Positions 23,779-35,668 of a stretch of 64,000 bases of DNA are shown here, piece by piece. This stretch comes from Lepisosteus oculatus (lineage: Eukaryota; Chordata; Actinopteri; Semionotiformes; Lepisosteidae), in the NCBI RefSeq assembly GCF_040954835.1, contig NC_090714.1, forward strand, positions 4,452,501 to 4,516,500, written 5' to 3'. Position 1 is the first letter of the stretch. Each line of letters opens with the position of its first letter. The translations under genes were made by a program, and so were the position numbers. The notes under the pieces were generated by a model, which saw only the letters and a list, made by a program, of their open reading frames with translations, was not told the DNA's origin and did not search any database.

Positions 23779-25515
23779 TTAATTATGTCATTTATCTAAG
23801 ATTCTCTGAGGCTTACTTTTCTCAAAATGGAATTAATCCAAAAGATTGTCGTCTGATGTTTTAATGATGACAACAAAAAGAACAATCCGGACCAGCTCAA
23901 TTGTTATTGAAGGGGTTTAAGAATGTGACCACAAAATAGCTCAAAAAAGCATAAGAAGAAGTATTAAAACATAATATACTGAGACAACAGAGGATGGGCC
24001 TAATATTTGACACGAGAATTAAAAAACGTATTCCTGCTTATTTTTTGTGTCTTTTTGAAATATTTGTAAAATGTTCAAGACAGAATTCAAACCTGAGGAC
24101 ATGAGACAAGCTTCCTGAGAACTCCCAACTGATGCATTGAAACTCTAACCTGGAGAGAGCATCTATACAGAAGACCCCTAGAGACCTCCTGCATATACAA
24201 GTCCCACAGTGGCAGATTAAAAGACAGTCCACCGGAAACAAGTCTAGCAAGACCAGACGTCACTGCGCAGAGCATTACAGACCTGTTTTAAAACGGACAG
24301 TTCTTCTTTAAATGTCCTACATAAAGGCAAACTGAGGACACAAGAATGCAAATGCACTGTAGGTTCACCTTGCAGGCAGTAGAGAACTTGCAGGGTGAGG
24401 AGAAAGTGATCTTCCCAACTCCATTTTACCTTCCAAATAGCCCTTTGCATTATCTACAAACGCCCATGCCACAGCTCTGAAATGGCCATTAACCCTACTT
24501 TAGCCCCACGTAAACAATTTTAAATCCTCACTGCTGTGCCATCACAGCTCTACTCTGATTTCAAAACTCTTTCCGAACCTGCTTTTTGTACTTTTGTTTT
24601 TCTCCGTGGCCTTGAAATCGCTCTCTCCCAACCTGAGCCCCCACACCTAATTTGGAGTGCTGTGACACAGATATTAACGTCAAATGCACCCCCTTTCAGA
24701 AACTGCCCCCTGCAGTTCGGCCCTGCTAGTGTAAGGTAGCAGTGACGGATCGCTGGAACAGGAGGGGTGATGAAAAGGACTAAATGTGGCAGCAGCATAT
24801 TCGTACATGCAAGATCACACAAAAATGGCCACAAAATGCCTGCAGTGGAGGCTCAGCAACTCCACACTCCCTGATATGTCCTGTACGTCTAGAGCAGAAA
24901 TGTATTTTTTTTTATCCAGCCAGTATTGATTTGTGTATTTTAATAACTATACTTCCGTACACTGTGTTAAATGCACTAATACAAAAAACAGGTTGCTTCT
25001 AAAGTTAACTGAACTGTTAACTGAACAACTACCATAAAACTGCACTGTGAAACAATTCAAGTAGTAAACAGCACACAATAACATGGACAGTGACGATGAA
25101 GACTGCACAGATTGATGCAGATGGGTGCCATGTCCTTCTACAAGTGGTTACAAATGTTGGCCAGATCAGAGCAGTGCTCACTGGTGGGTAGTTTTGCTGC
25201 GACTTATTTATGGGGCTAATTAGCTTCATGACCCCCATACAGGCCTGTAGGGGTGGCCTCCTCAAATGGTTTGTGAAGCTCTGGGTGAAGGGACTTTCAT
25301 TTCTACATTTTCTCTCCAGCACCGTTATTAACAATAAAAAAGCACAGTCAATTCTTACAGACTGGCTGACTCCTTTGGCAAACTGAAACGGCACCAAAGC
25401 ATCCAAAACTGCCCTTGATGGAACTGCTTGCATGTAGAGTGTCCTACACTCCGAGGGTTTTTTTACCCCGAGTCGCCCTCCAATGACTTGGCACAAACAC
25501 ATTCTTTTTGCCGGA

Positions 25516-25560
25516 CTTGACTCGGGACTAATCTCCTCTGTGTTTCATAGATTTGAGTCA
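25516..25560. repeat. 45-bp element, copy 2, flanked by AP-1-like sites
   Basis: It starts CTTGACTCGGGA and ends AGATTTGAGTCA, with TGAGTCA at 25554-25560. It is in the same orientation as copy 1, about 1.8 kb away. Similarity fades quickly outside the 45 bp, so it is not part of a long duplication. Confidence 0.65.
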
Positions 25561-28241
25561 CAATGCTTTCTTTCCAGGATGGAAACTACTGTACATAAAG
25601 CAATATGCAACTGCTCCCACAAGCCTTTGCGTGAAGACATGTAGCTTCCAGTTGTCGGTTTTAAGTGCACTCAGGAGAGTAGCAAATCTTTTTTAACTGG
25701 CACTCATTGAACCCCAACAGCATGTGTTTTGGTGCCAAAATTAGTTAATTCCACATCCAGCTTAATGATCTTTTGTTAAATGGTTCAAAAAACAGCTTCG
25801 AAATGTACCTTAATGGACTGTGAATTGAGGCGGCCACGAGAAAGGGCACGAAGCCAGTGGCTGTTAAAATAGCACTTTCTTCTGTGATTAAAACAGGCTT
25901 CCTTTTATATTAATCACACGGGTTACTCAGCAGAACTCCTGCCTTCTGAACTTAATCACGTGCATGTTAACTGCACGGAAGTGCTCCATCGGACAGGGGA
26001 AAAAGCTTTGTTCTATCATACCCAATCAGCTGTAGTCGATCAAAGACTAACAGTAACCTGAGATTTATTTATGATACAAAATGCTGCTACATGCAAGGTT
26101 CAGGACTTCTTCATCCTAATGGACTCAAAAACGAGGTATCAAGCGCTGGAGGTCAGACGTGGGCTCAGATGCACTTGCAAACACCACTCAAACAGTTTTA
26201 AGGGCATATTCCCACTACGAATTCTTATTATTTTTGGGTCACGGCAATGCACGGCCAACTCTGGAAGCACAATGTGCAAGGCAGAACATGACTCCATTCA
26301 GGCCCTGAATGGGAAGTTAAACAGACTTGATAATGATAATGATGAATGGCGGAATGCAATTTTAAATCTATTTGAACGGAGTCTGAAAGTTTCCTTTGAT
26401 TCCTAGTCTACTGAAGAGCTACTTGTAGAGCCTGCTGCATTCACTATAGACATTTCTGTAAGGTGGCAATGTTCCTGATTAAAAAAAGCTCATGTCACAA
26501 TATATATAAAGTGAAAACCTGCTTGTGTTCCCTAGAATCCCAGAGTAAATGCATTGCTCAATGGTTTTGTGATCGTGAGATATAAGGGTCACCAAAACCC
26601 TACATAAAAGACTCAAATTAAAGCTCTCAATCAGTGTGGCCTCCCGAAACTATCCTCTTGCAGTTTAGTTCTAAGACAGGGTACACAGACCTTGATTAGT
26701 ACCATTTATGGAATCTCTTAAAACTATGTAGGCACAAAACTGGTGATACACAAGGTCTGTGAATCCACAACTTCGTAGTGTCATTTTTTCAGCCTTAGAA
26801 TTTTTCTGACCTTAAGAAGCTATTAACAGCTACTTAAATTTTTTATTTTACAGATCTGACTCGATAAAGTCAGGATAGTTCACAATCTAGGACACAGATT
26901 TTTTTAACAAAAATGCTAGATTTCCGAATGCAAGCCACACACATCTAAGGGCTCCTGAAATGTGTGAGCATTAAGCAATTGAATATTCAGGAATCCGATA
27001 CCCTTTTTTTGATCGTTAATAAAGAACCAAGCTTGTTCTTACACAAAACCCAAGACAGACAACAGAGAATTAAAGTATTTTGTCCTGTAGATTATATACG
27101 TAGATGCCCTTAGAATTTAAGCAAAAAAAAAGAATGACAACGATTTATGATCTCAGCAAATGAAAAGACAAAGGAATTGCCAAACATTCTAAAAAAAAAA
27201 ACAGTTTGCTTTAGCTACAGATGACATGATGAATAGTTTGTCATTTTGTGGAGTCCGTTTTTAACACCATCTGTGCTAATTCTCAGATCTCCATTTGTCT
27301 AAACTAACTCACTTCTGGACCTGAAACAGTAGAATTAATTGCCCAACAGTGTGGTATTTTATTATACCTTCATCATTTGGCATTTTTGTTAGTAATGGCT
27401 CCAGCTGTTTACACAAGAAGATATCCAGAAAAAAACTCGTCACCCTGGCTCCTAGGTGATTTCAATCAACATTTATTGCACCTGCTTTAATCTCTCTAAT
27501 GCTTAATTTTAGAATTTGGTTAAAACAAACCCCCAGGCTCCCCCTTACTTAAAGAGTTGATAATCCACAAAGCAATTAATGTTTAGAATTCTAGAATGTA
27601 CAAAGGAATTGTTCCTTTTTCAAGGAATAGTATTTTAACAGTTATTAGACAATGTACATTAAGCCTTTTTTAGATCCTGGTGGAAGTTTTGTTACTAGAT
27701 TTTACCAATCATTTAACATTATTTTAATGTTATTTCCGAATATGATTTGGAGAATTCAGATCAAGAAACTCAATGATAAAGCAATGTTAGCTATCTCATG
27801 ACTAATGCAAATGATGAATACAAAATGATTCAATTTTCGTGGTTTCATTCCATCTAGAGTTTGAAAAGAATATGAATGTCCTAAAAGCACAACATTTTCC
27901 TGCTCCTGAAAAGAAAAAGAAAAACTGCTTTTAATTCAAGACAGCCATGTTGGTATTATAAATAATACATGGTAAACAGCAGCATCATATCTTCTTGAAG
28001 CAGTTCCTGTTTGAAGTGGGTTCTTTTGAGCTGAGGCATTAAAAGGAATAGAATTCAAAAAGGTTCAGGCCATCTTAGGATGCATGGAGTAGCTGTCAGT
28101 TAAGCAATTGGTCTGTCGGTGCTCTTTTGTGCTGATTTCTGTCATGGGGAATATATACTGCACAATCACAGCATGCTAATGAAAAAATAACTGAATATGC
28201 ATTATTCTTTTGATTTCAATTGCCAAACATGATCAGAACTC

Positions 28242-28475
28242 CTGGATGACGCAATGGCAGTGGTTAGCCTGCTGCCTGGGGTGCTATCTGTGTGGAGTCT
28301 GTATGTTCTGCCTGCATTAATGTGTATTTCCCCTAGATGCTCCAGCTTCCTTCCATCATTCAAAGACCACTTTGTAGGTTAATTGATTTCTGAGAAAACT
28401 GCCCTTGGTGTAAGTGTGGGTGTTTATCTGTGTGTGTCCCCTGTGATGGACTGGCAACCTATTCAGGATATATAG
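28242..28475 (+). mobile_element. V-SINE/Mermaid-type SINE copy, diverged
   Basis: The head remnant GCAATGGCAGTGGTTAGCCT is followed by GCTATCTGTGTGGAGTCTGT. The core is mutated (AGATGCTCCAGCTTCCTTCC), then comes TGTGATGGACTGGCAACCTA. The tail is missing or unrecognisable. Confidence 0.75.
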
Positions 28476-29954
28476 GTTCTATTCCTGAAGAAAAGTTTCA
28501 AACTTGACCAAAGTTCAGGACAACTGAAGGAGGGTTATACAGTATGTAAGAATTTTTTCTATACACCACTACAGTAAGAACAAATTCCATGGAAGTTCAG
28601 TACTGCACAAATGATCATTTATATATTACACGTGTTCTCCACAGAATGTCCGGCGCACCAGAAGTGCAATAATACCATCATTGCTGAAAATTCAATGTAT
28701 GTGGCTTTTCATTTTTGAGAATTGCTGATTGTAGTTTGCCATTACCTGTCCAATTTTATGTTGTTGTTGTTTTTTTTTTAAGAAAGGAAACTGCAATTTC
28801 AAATGTATGCAATATATTGAGAAAAAAAAAGTTTGTGAAGCTTCAGAATGACAGCATTGGAAAAAGTGGGTCACAGAACATTGTGTTTCTCACCAAGGAA
28901 ATATCCTCATTACTTGAACACTTAAAAAAAAAAAAGTCCTGCAACAATACTTTCTGACTTTCTGTTCTGAACCAGGGAGTTCGTGTCAGAAAGCTGACTG
29001 TCAATATACTGTAGCTGCTGTAAAACAGCCAAGGCACTCTGAGCCATGCGACAGACATGGTGATATATTTAACTCAAGTGAGCTTCTTGGCAGTTCATCA
29101 TATAGATCCTGTGACGCAGTTCTACCACCATGAGTAGAAATTCAGGCAACTTAAGGGAGGCAGAAGAGCCACTCACTGCACATTTGTGTCGCTTACCAAG
29201 CATAATATAAAACATCCTTTAAACAGCTTCAAACCTTTGCAAGACCAGTTCACTATGAACCTTGTCGGTGTTCCTTTACTTCACAGAGCAGATTCCAGTT
29301 CCGCAGGGAATCCTTCATTATGTTCCCTTATGTTCAGCACTGTTCATAAATGTTCAATCAAAGGGTTAAAAGTGGAATACAGTTCTAGTCAGACCTAAGC
29401 CCTTTGATGGAGTGGAGTGTGAGTATGAAAGAGTAAAGTACTTCAGACCAAGGGAAACAGGTCAGAATGAAAGACAGACAATTCACTCAAATCACAGAAT
29501 GAATTTCTCATTCTTATGAGGCACTATAAGTTAATGAAGTCAAGTTCCAACTCCTGGGATGGAGCTCAATGCCAGTTTCAACAGAAGCACTCAATGCCTC
29601 ACTTTTGTTTCTACGCAGAAGGGGAAAAACTACTCAGACCACCCTAAACCAAAGAGATGGTTTTTGTTAGCTTACATTCAGCCAGTTTTTGGTTTATTAA
29701 GCCATTTTCCCCTGCAGTCCTCGTCATGCCTGCCTGTGAAAACAGCACAACACCTTGCAGGGTATCTGCAGCCTTGACAGAGTGAAACCAACTGAGGACA
29801 CGACTCCCAGGAAAGTCAATTTCACCTAATGCTGTCAATTATGCAAATAAGCCGTCAGCAAAAGGGCACTGATGGCTCTCCGCCTCACCTAAAAGGGCCC
29901 ATGCTGCAAAACTGACATTTCCTCTATTAAAGCAGCGTTTCAGCCCTGCAGCCT
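28476..29954. other. Putative intron sequence, no recognised feature
   Basis: A-rich runs at about 28771-28780 and 28923-28935 break the sequence. No gene or repeat family is recognised. Confidence 0.5.
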
Positions 29955-30040
29955 GAACTCGTCAGATGTCAGGGGCTCAGCTCAGCTACAACTGGACCTG
30001 GGCTGTACTGGGATGGGAGACTTCCAAGGAAAACCAGGTC
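29955..30040 (+). mobile_element. 5S-derived SINE head fragment
   Basis: CTCGTCAGATGTCAGGGGCT followed by CTGTACTGGGATGGGAGACT and TCCAAGGAAAACCAGG mirrors the 5S rRNA 3' half in order. Only this head portion remains. It is a short pseudogene-like piece, not an intact 5S gene. Confidence 0.6.
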
Positions 30041-33000
30041 AACCTGGATGAAGATGTCAGCTGTATTTTTCCACTTTATTCATTTATTTTAACTGCACCC
30101 CACTTCCTAACCTCCTTTTTGTTATTCTTTATGTGCAGTACCGGCCAGCCCCCAATCTGATGGTTTTTATTCACAAATCACAAAAGCTTCCACAGAACTG
30201 CTTTTTCGTAACAAAACTGTACTGGGGCATATTGTTAACTGGTGCACATGATCTAGCTGACCAGACAGCTGTTTAGAGTAGCCTGACAAAATGCTTTGGC
30301 AAAATGTTTGAATTAGGACAAATTCAACCTAAAACCATTCTCTAGCCCTTGCTTTACCAGCAAGCAACAGATAAGATGGTGCACATTGGTCCCTCAATCT
30401 GTTACCTTCTCCTGGATTCCAGCATACCAGCTTGTCTCCAGTGCTATTCTGGTTTGTGACTAGTGTAGGCTTCACACAAAGACTCTCTGCTTTTCACTTT
30501 GCTCTCACTTTCAAAGACCAGTGACTCACGATATACAGAAGTAGCTCTTTGTGTGCGTGTAGGCTGCTTGCTCATGTCTTAGGGATGTTAGCACTCAACT
30601 CTTTAGCATTTTGTCTTATTCTAGCCTGCAATTTATTCTACATTTTCAGTTGCCTGTTAGCTTTATAAAAGCCTATGGTAGGATAAAACAATATAAAATG
30701 CCAATTTATCTCTTTTTCTTCTTTCAGCCTCGCCTTCCTATTTCCATAAAGTGCCTCTCAGACTCTTAGTGAATGCTGAGATACAGCAGTAGTCAAAGTC
30801 AAAGTGCCACAAGACACCTTAAGGGCTTTTTTCACATGCTTGCTAAAATATGCAAAACTCAATGCTCAGGTCTCTGGGTGTCCCCTCTTAGACTGTCTCT
30901 CATTTTGCAGTGGCTGTTCCATCATTGCACACTTTGCCTTTGTGCATTCTAGAATTCCCACTGCTCTGGTTCTACAGGAAAAATGGACTTAATCACTGCA
31001 TTATTTGAAAATGGTTAAACAAATCCAAGTCCTGGAATCAGTTTACATAGTCTTCAAGCTACTGCCAGAGGACCTTTGAAATAATCACCATTGAATGGAT
31101 TTCTCTTGTAACCCCACTGCTTCACAAGTTTTTTTTATATCCAGTCCTCCACCACTGTACTTCTTAACAGTCGATGTTTCTTAGGAATTACCAAACGCAA
31201 CTGACTTCGAATAAGCAAGATAAAGACCAATTTCAAATCAGCCCTCAAAAAACACATTGAGCGCAAATACTGCCCCCAACTCATTCTTCCATCTGAAAAA
31301 TGAAATGGAATTCTTAGTTACAGTTATTGAGTTAATGTTAGTATGACTGGAGTTCTGGTTTGTCAAGTGATGACACTGCTATGCAAACACTCTGAGGCCC
31401 AGATAACCCCTGTCAAGGTAACTTAAGGCTTAAATATGTTGCACATATTTATTTAACATTCCAATTCTATTGCACAATGTGTCACCTTAACAGCACTGGG
31501 AATCATCAAAAGAGGGAACAAATCTAGTAAGAATTCCATTATCAAACAAAATAAACTGGTTTGAAAGGCAACTGGCAAAGAAAGTTCATCAAGATAGTGG
31601 GATACACTTCATCCGTTTCAGTGTCAACAAAGGGGTTTCTAAACTCATTATCAACCCAAACTCAATTGAATGGGGTGAAAAGGAGACTGAAAGGTTAAGG
31701 AAACATCTCACACCAGCAAATGTTAAATTGTTTAATCTGGAAACACTAACCGTATGACGTAACTAACCACACTATGGTTGTGTTTGCAAAATAACAACTT
31801 ATTGATCTGAAAAGGTCATGTTTACAGATAATGCAAGTGTTTTCTACTCTTCATGCTAGCCAAGTGAATGGACAGGGCGCGTCTTCTCATAAAGACCAAT
31901 TTTTCATTTTAACTTAAAAATCAATTCAATTGAGTTAATATTTCATAGGTTTAGAATAGTAGAATAACAATAATAGCAGCTTTAAAGGAAGGCTATTGGT
32001 GATTTGTGTATGTGGACTGTGGTGGTGGTGGGACAGTCTTGGGGAGAAAGACAGGCACGTGGGATTATACAAAGTCCTGTATGGTGAAAACCAACAGCAT
32101 TATTACATTTAAGGATTCTAAGAAACACTGTTTCACTTATAAACAAGCTCAACAAGTTCACTTAGGGAAAAAAAATAGAGAAAAAAACAAACAAGCTTTC
32201 TACAGTTTGACAAAAAAAAGTGCTTAATTGGGCAATTTCTCCCCACTAAGAGTCTGCGGCTGCAGCAACTTGAGTTGCTACGGCAACCTTTTAAATGTAC
32301 TTTAAGTCAGCTCTAACGAATCTCTTTTCTTTTTTTTATAATTAACAGAGGACAACATTTACATACAAAAGCAAATGAAAAAGTTCTGCAATTTCCTCAC
32401 ATACAACAGTAGATGAAAACAGACAGGATTTCAAAGAAACCTACAGGATGCATGCTACTCTTAAGCGTATTTTATATACGGCCTGGGACGATCACTCGGG
32501 GTGTCTTTAGAGAATTGCATCCTCCTCCTTCACAAAGCCAGCCCTAATTTAGGCAAATAAAGGGGATCCTTCAGAGACTAAATCTCAATCAGCTCCTTGT
32601 CTCAAAGGCCCGATATGATCATCCCACAGAGAACCAGCCATAACGTCACCATAGTTCAGTTCAAATCAAAACTGTAGGCTCTTTCATAGCAACTTTACAA
32701 GGACGCACAATTGAGCTATTGAAGCAAAACTAACATTTAGCTCCAATCGTGCCATTTTACAAAAATACAACTGCTGGATGTCTCATACCGTCAGAAAACA
32801 CGAAAACAGGTAACAGACAGTCATGATCTTTGTATAACAATAATCAAGAATACAGAATACAAGAAACCAAAGACTGAATTTGTCATTCGAAAAGAGTGTG
32901 TGGGGAGGGGGAGGGTGGATGGGTAGCAGATCATTGTCATACATGATATATTGTATAATAATGGTAACAAACTGTCTGAACATGGTTTCACAAAGGAAAT

Positions 33001-33760
33001 CGTCCAACTCCTCAAACAAATCTCTCTTGTATTTTTCTTCTATTTAAGAGGTTGTCTTCTCCTTTGAAATGATCATTACTAATCTGCAATCATAAGCTAA
33101 CGAAGTAATTACCAACAGACTCTGTGGCATTAAGACTAAAAAGCAATAGGTCTAGATATATTCTGAATAATGTTTTCAGCCTTGCAAAAATGAACTTGTC
33201 ACAATGCTTAGGACTATGATGTTGACTTAAATGATTTTAGAATATGTTAACTCATCACATTTATGAATCTGATTATTTTAGTAATATATAATAGTATACA
33301 ATTCTTGTAGGTTTTGACTATGAAGAATTTTAGAAGAATTTTAATTTGGAATTTCCATCAAAAGGAATTAAAAAAGAACTGTAACAGTCTTTGTTCTCCA
33401 GTTACCTTTCTTTGAAATTAACTTTTAAACTGTAAAACAAGTAGTATTTGTCGGCAAAACTGTCTGGAAGTCAAGAGCAATATTTTTATTGGATTTAAAG
33501 AGATGTATTCAGAATCCTGTTTGTTTACAATATAATGGGGCCGCTTCTCTTCACCAGACGTTTTGTTGTCTAGTTCTGAATCACAGAAAATATGGCCTGC
33601 ACATACCTGTAATGTAAACAAAGTTTTACATGTTACATTGTACTTTCATTGTGGCTTCAAATGTACTCATCAATACCGATTCTTTCTAAATCCAAAATAA
33701 AAAAAGCGTTGCAGTTCTTCCCTTTAAATGAGACCAATAGCAACAACAACATGTTGGAAT
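30041..33760. other. Putative intron sequence, no recognised feature
   Basis: No gene or repeat family is supported. The reading frames are short and domain-free. Confidence 0.5.
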
Positions 33761-33907
33761 AAGAATATAAGAACAGCTACACAAGACAGGCGACCATTTG
33801 GTACCTGGTTAGCAGTTAATCCAAGAATTTTGTCCAGCTGTTTCTCGAAAAAGCCAGTGCATCGGCTTCAACAACATGGCTGGGAGCTTTGCCCTACTCT
33901 CCCACAA
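33761..33907 (-). mobile_element. LINE 3'-end-like fragment, reverse strand
   Basis: AAGAATATAAGAACAGCTAC, GACCATTTGGTACCTGGTTA, TCCAGCTGTTTCTCGAAAAA, CGGCTTCAACAACATGGCTG and CCTACTCTCCCACAAAC read as the reverse complement of a common fish repeat. The fragment at 61250-61412 carries the same repeat in the forward direction. It lies about 0.3 kb before the kcnj12 coding exon. Confidence 0.6.
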
Positions 33908-34220
33908 ACCTAGGCACCCAATACACTGACAACAAAACAGATACAGTACACATAATGTTTAAAAGCTCAACTCTTGTTAAACTGTTGTACAAACCATTTT
34001 TGACATATTGTTCCTTTTTAAAGAAAATGTACTGAGACTTCTGAGGGGTCAAAACCTTAAATTCTAATTTGAATTCATTGCATTTGTTTGCGTACGTGTT
34101 GAAAAAATTAGCTTTTTCTACAGTAATGCTCTTATATGACCATTTAGATTAATTTAAAGCTTAAAATGTTCAAAAACATCTTTACAACGGAAGTGATGGC
34201 TATTTAGTGCAGACTTTTAA

Positions 34221-34243
34221 TTGACTTCTCTCTTTACCCACAG
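34221..34243 (+). other. kcnj12: Predicted 3' splice acceptor before the kcnj12 coding exon
   Basis: A pyrimidine-rich run (TTCTCTCTTTACCCACAG) ends in CAG at 34241-34243, so the exon would begin at 34244. It lies 138 nt upstream of the Kir2.2 ATG, a typical place for the acceptor of the coding exon in Kir2 genes. No transcript data are available here, so the site is predicted from sequence alone. Confidence 0.7.
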
Positions 34244-34381
34244 GCCCAAGCCAACCACCTGCAGCCAGGACGTCCGAGTGCAGTAATACACAGGATCTTA
34301 TTTTTGAATGTTCTGGTCAGCACTAAGCAGGGACACAGGACTGCAAACCGTTCTGGCTCGCTCCTCCGGCTCCACAGAGGG
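34244..34381 (+). other. kcnj12: 5' UTR part of the kcnj12 coding exon
   Basis: This segment lies between the predicted splice acceptor and the Kir2.2 start codon, so it should be the last 138 nt of the 5' UTR. It contains one upstream ATG at 34308 that opens a short reading frame. The other boundary depends on the acceptor prediction at 34243. Kir2 genes usually keep the whole coding region in one exon with untranslated exons upstream, and this arrangement fits. Confidence 0.7.
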
Positions 34382-34385
34382 ATGA
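34308..34385 (+). other. Upstream ORF (25 codons) overlapping the kcnj12 start as ATGA
   Basis: An ATG at 34308 opens a 25-codon frame that ends at TGA 34383-34385. This stop overlaps the Kir2.2 ATG (34382-34384) in the four bases ATGA. The upstream ATG has T at -3 and T at +4, a weak context, so most ribosomes would probably scan past it. The predicted peptide shows no domain. A role in tuning Kir2.2 translation, by leaky scanning or reinitiation, is inference. Confidence 0.5.
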
Positions 34386-35668
34386 GCGCAGGCAGAATCA
34401 ACCGCTACAGCATAGTGTCCTCAGAAGAAGACGGGCTGAGGTTGGCCACCATGCCAGGGGTCAACGGCTTCGGCAACGGCAAAATCCACACCCGGCGGAA
34501 GTGCCGCAACCGCTTCGTGAAGAAGAACGGCCAGTGCAACGTGCAGTTCGCCAACATGGACGACAAGTCCCAGCGCTACATCGCCGACATCTTCACCACC
34601 TGCGTCGACATCCGCTGGCGGTACATGCTGCTGATCTTTTCCTTGGCCTTCCTGGTTTCCTGGCTGGCCTTCGGCCTGGCGTTCTGGCTCATTGCGCTCA
34701 TCCACGGAGACCTGGAAAACCCCACAGGGGACGAAAACTTCAAGCCGTGCGTACTGCAGGTCAACGGTTTCGTCGCCGCCTTCCTCTTCTCCATCGAGAC
34801 ACAGACCACTATTGGCTATGGGTTTCGCTGCGTCACTGAGGAATGTCCTATTGCGGTGTTCTTGGTGGTGTTTCAGTCTATCGTAGGGTGTATTATCGAC
34901 TCTTTCATGATAGGTGCAATAATGGCGAAAATGGCACGGCCCAAGAAAAGAGCCCAGACCTTACTCTTTAGTCACAATGCTGTAATAGCCATGAGGGATG
35001 GCAAGCTGTGTCTCATGTGGCGAGTTGGGAATCTCCGAAGGAGCCACATCGTGGAAGCTCACGTCAGGGCTCAGTTAATTAAGCCACGGATCACAGAGGA
35101 AGGGGAGTACATACCACTAGACCAAATAGATATCAACGTTGGCTTTGACAAAGGGTTAGACCGGATTTTCTTGGTTTCTCCCATAACAATCCTTCATGAA
35201 ATCGACGAAGAAAGTCCCCTTTTTGGCATCAGCAAGCAAGATCTGGAAACGGCCGACTTTGAAATTGTTGTCATACTTGAAGGGATGGTGGAGGCCACTG
35301 CCATGACCACCCAGGCGCGGAGCTCGTACCTGGCTGCGGAGATTCTCTGGGGCCACCGGTTTGAGCCTGTCCTGTTCGAGGAGAAAAACCAGTACAAAGT
35401 AGACTACTCCCACTTTCATAAAACTTATGAGGTGCCGTCAACTCCTCGCTGCAGTGCCAAGGACATGGTGGAGAACAAATTCCTGGTTCCCAGTACCAAC
35501 TCCTTCTGTTACGAGAACGAACTTGCTTTTATGAGCAGGGATGAAGAGGAGGACGAAGACAGCAGGGTGTTGGATGACCTGAGTCCAGACAGCCGACATG
35601 ACTTTGACAGACTACAAGCCACCATAGCACTGGATCAGAGGTCATACCGTAGGGAATCTGAGATATGA
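34382..35668 (+). CDS. kcnj12: Inward rectifier potassium channel Kir2.2 (KCNJ12 orthologue), complete single coding exon
   Basis: The 428-residue product is a plasma-membrane K+ channel subunit that forms tetramers and sets resting potential in muscle and neurons (family knowledge). Visible features: cytosolic N-terminus 1-80, TM1 about 82-106, pore helix and filter TTIGYGFR 142-149, TM2 about 156-183, cytosolic domain 184-428. Strong-rectification acidic residues are present at D173, E225, D256 and E300. PIP2-contact basic residues are R78, R80, K183, R186, K188 and K189. The extracellular cysteine pair is C123/C155. The ER-export motif FCYENE is at 375-380, and the C-terminal SEI is a class I PDZ ligand. 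The stretch [17 protein letters not shown] and the residue numbering fit Kir2.2 rather than Kir2.1. ATG 34382 has G at -3. The frame stays open upstream to 34304, but with no other ATG, and family proteins start at this point. No frameshift or missing key residue is seen. A recent Kir2 paralogue is the only real alternative. Confidence 0.97.
   Translation: MSAGRINRYSIVSSEEDGLRLATMPGVNGFGNGKIHTRRKCRNRFVKKNGQCNVQFANMDDKSQRYIADIFTTCVDIRWRYMLLIFSLAFLVSWLAFGLAFWLIALIHGDLENPTGDENFKPCVLQVNGFVAAFLFSIETQTTIGYGFRCVTEECPIAVFLVVFQSIVGCIIDSFMIGAIMAKMARPKKRAQTLLFSHNAVIAMRDGKLCLMWRVGNLRRSHIVEAHVRAQLIKPRITEEGEYIPLDQIDINVGFDKGLDRIFLVSPITILHEIDEESPLFGISKQDLETADFEIVVILEGMVEATAMTTQARSSYLAAEILWGHRFEPVLFEEKNQYKVDYSHFHKTYEVPSTPRCSAKDMVENKFLVPSTNSFCYENELAFMSRDEEEDEDSRVLDDLSPDSRHDFDRLQATIALDQRSYRRESEI

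Larger units (their letters stand above)
20593..28241. other. Putative intron, gene-free, with possible regulatory patches
   Basis: No coding gene is supported. The longest frame, 157 codons on the reverse strand at 25029-25502, has no recognisable domain. The stretch holds a homeodomain-motif-rich patch (about 22690-23010), a 45-bp element present twice (23734 and 25516) and an 11-bp inverted repeat (26684-26694 with 26751-26761). Confidence 0.5.

Noticed and set aside
26071..26406. 111-codon ORF beginning like a LINE reverse-transcriptase phrase (MIQNAA)
   Set aside because: Only six residues resemble the LINE pattern. The following sequence does not continue the match.
34304..34381. N-terminal extension of Kir2.2 from 34304
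   Set aside because: The codon at 34304 is TTG, not ATG, and there is no in-frame ATG before 34382. The family start ([22 protein letters not shown]) lies at 34382.
34421..34839. Reverse-strand and other-frame ORFs inside the kcnj12 exon
   Set aside because: They are shadows of the GC-rich coding exon and show no domain.
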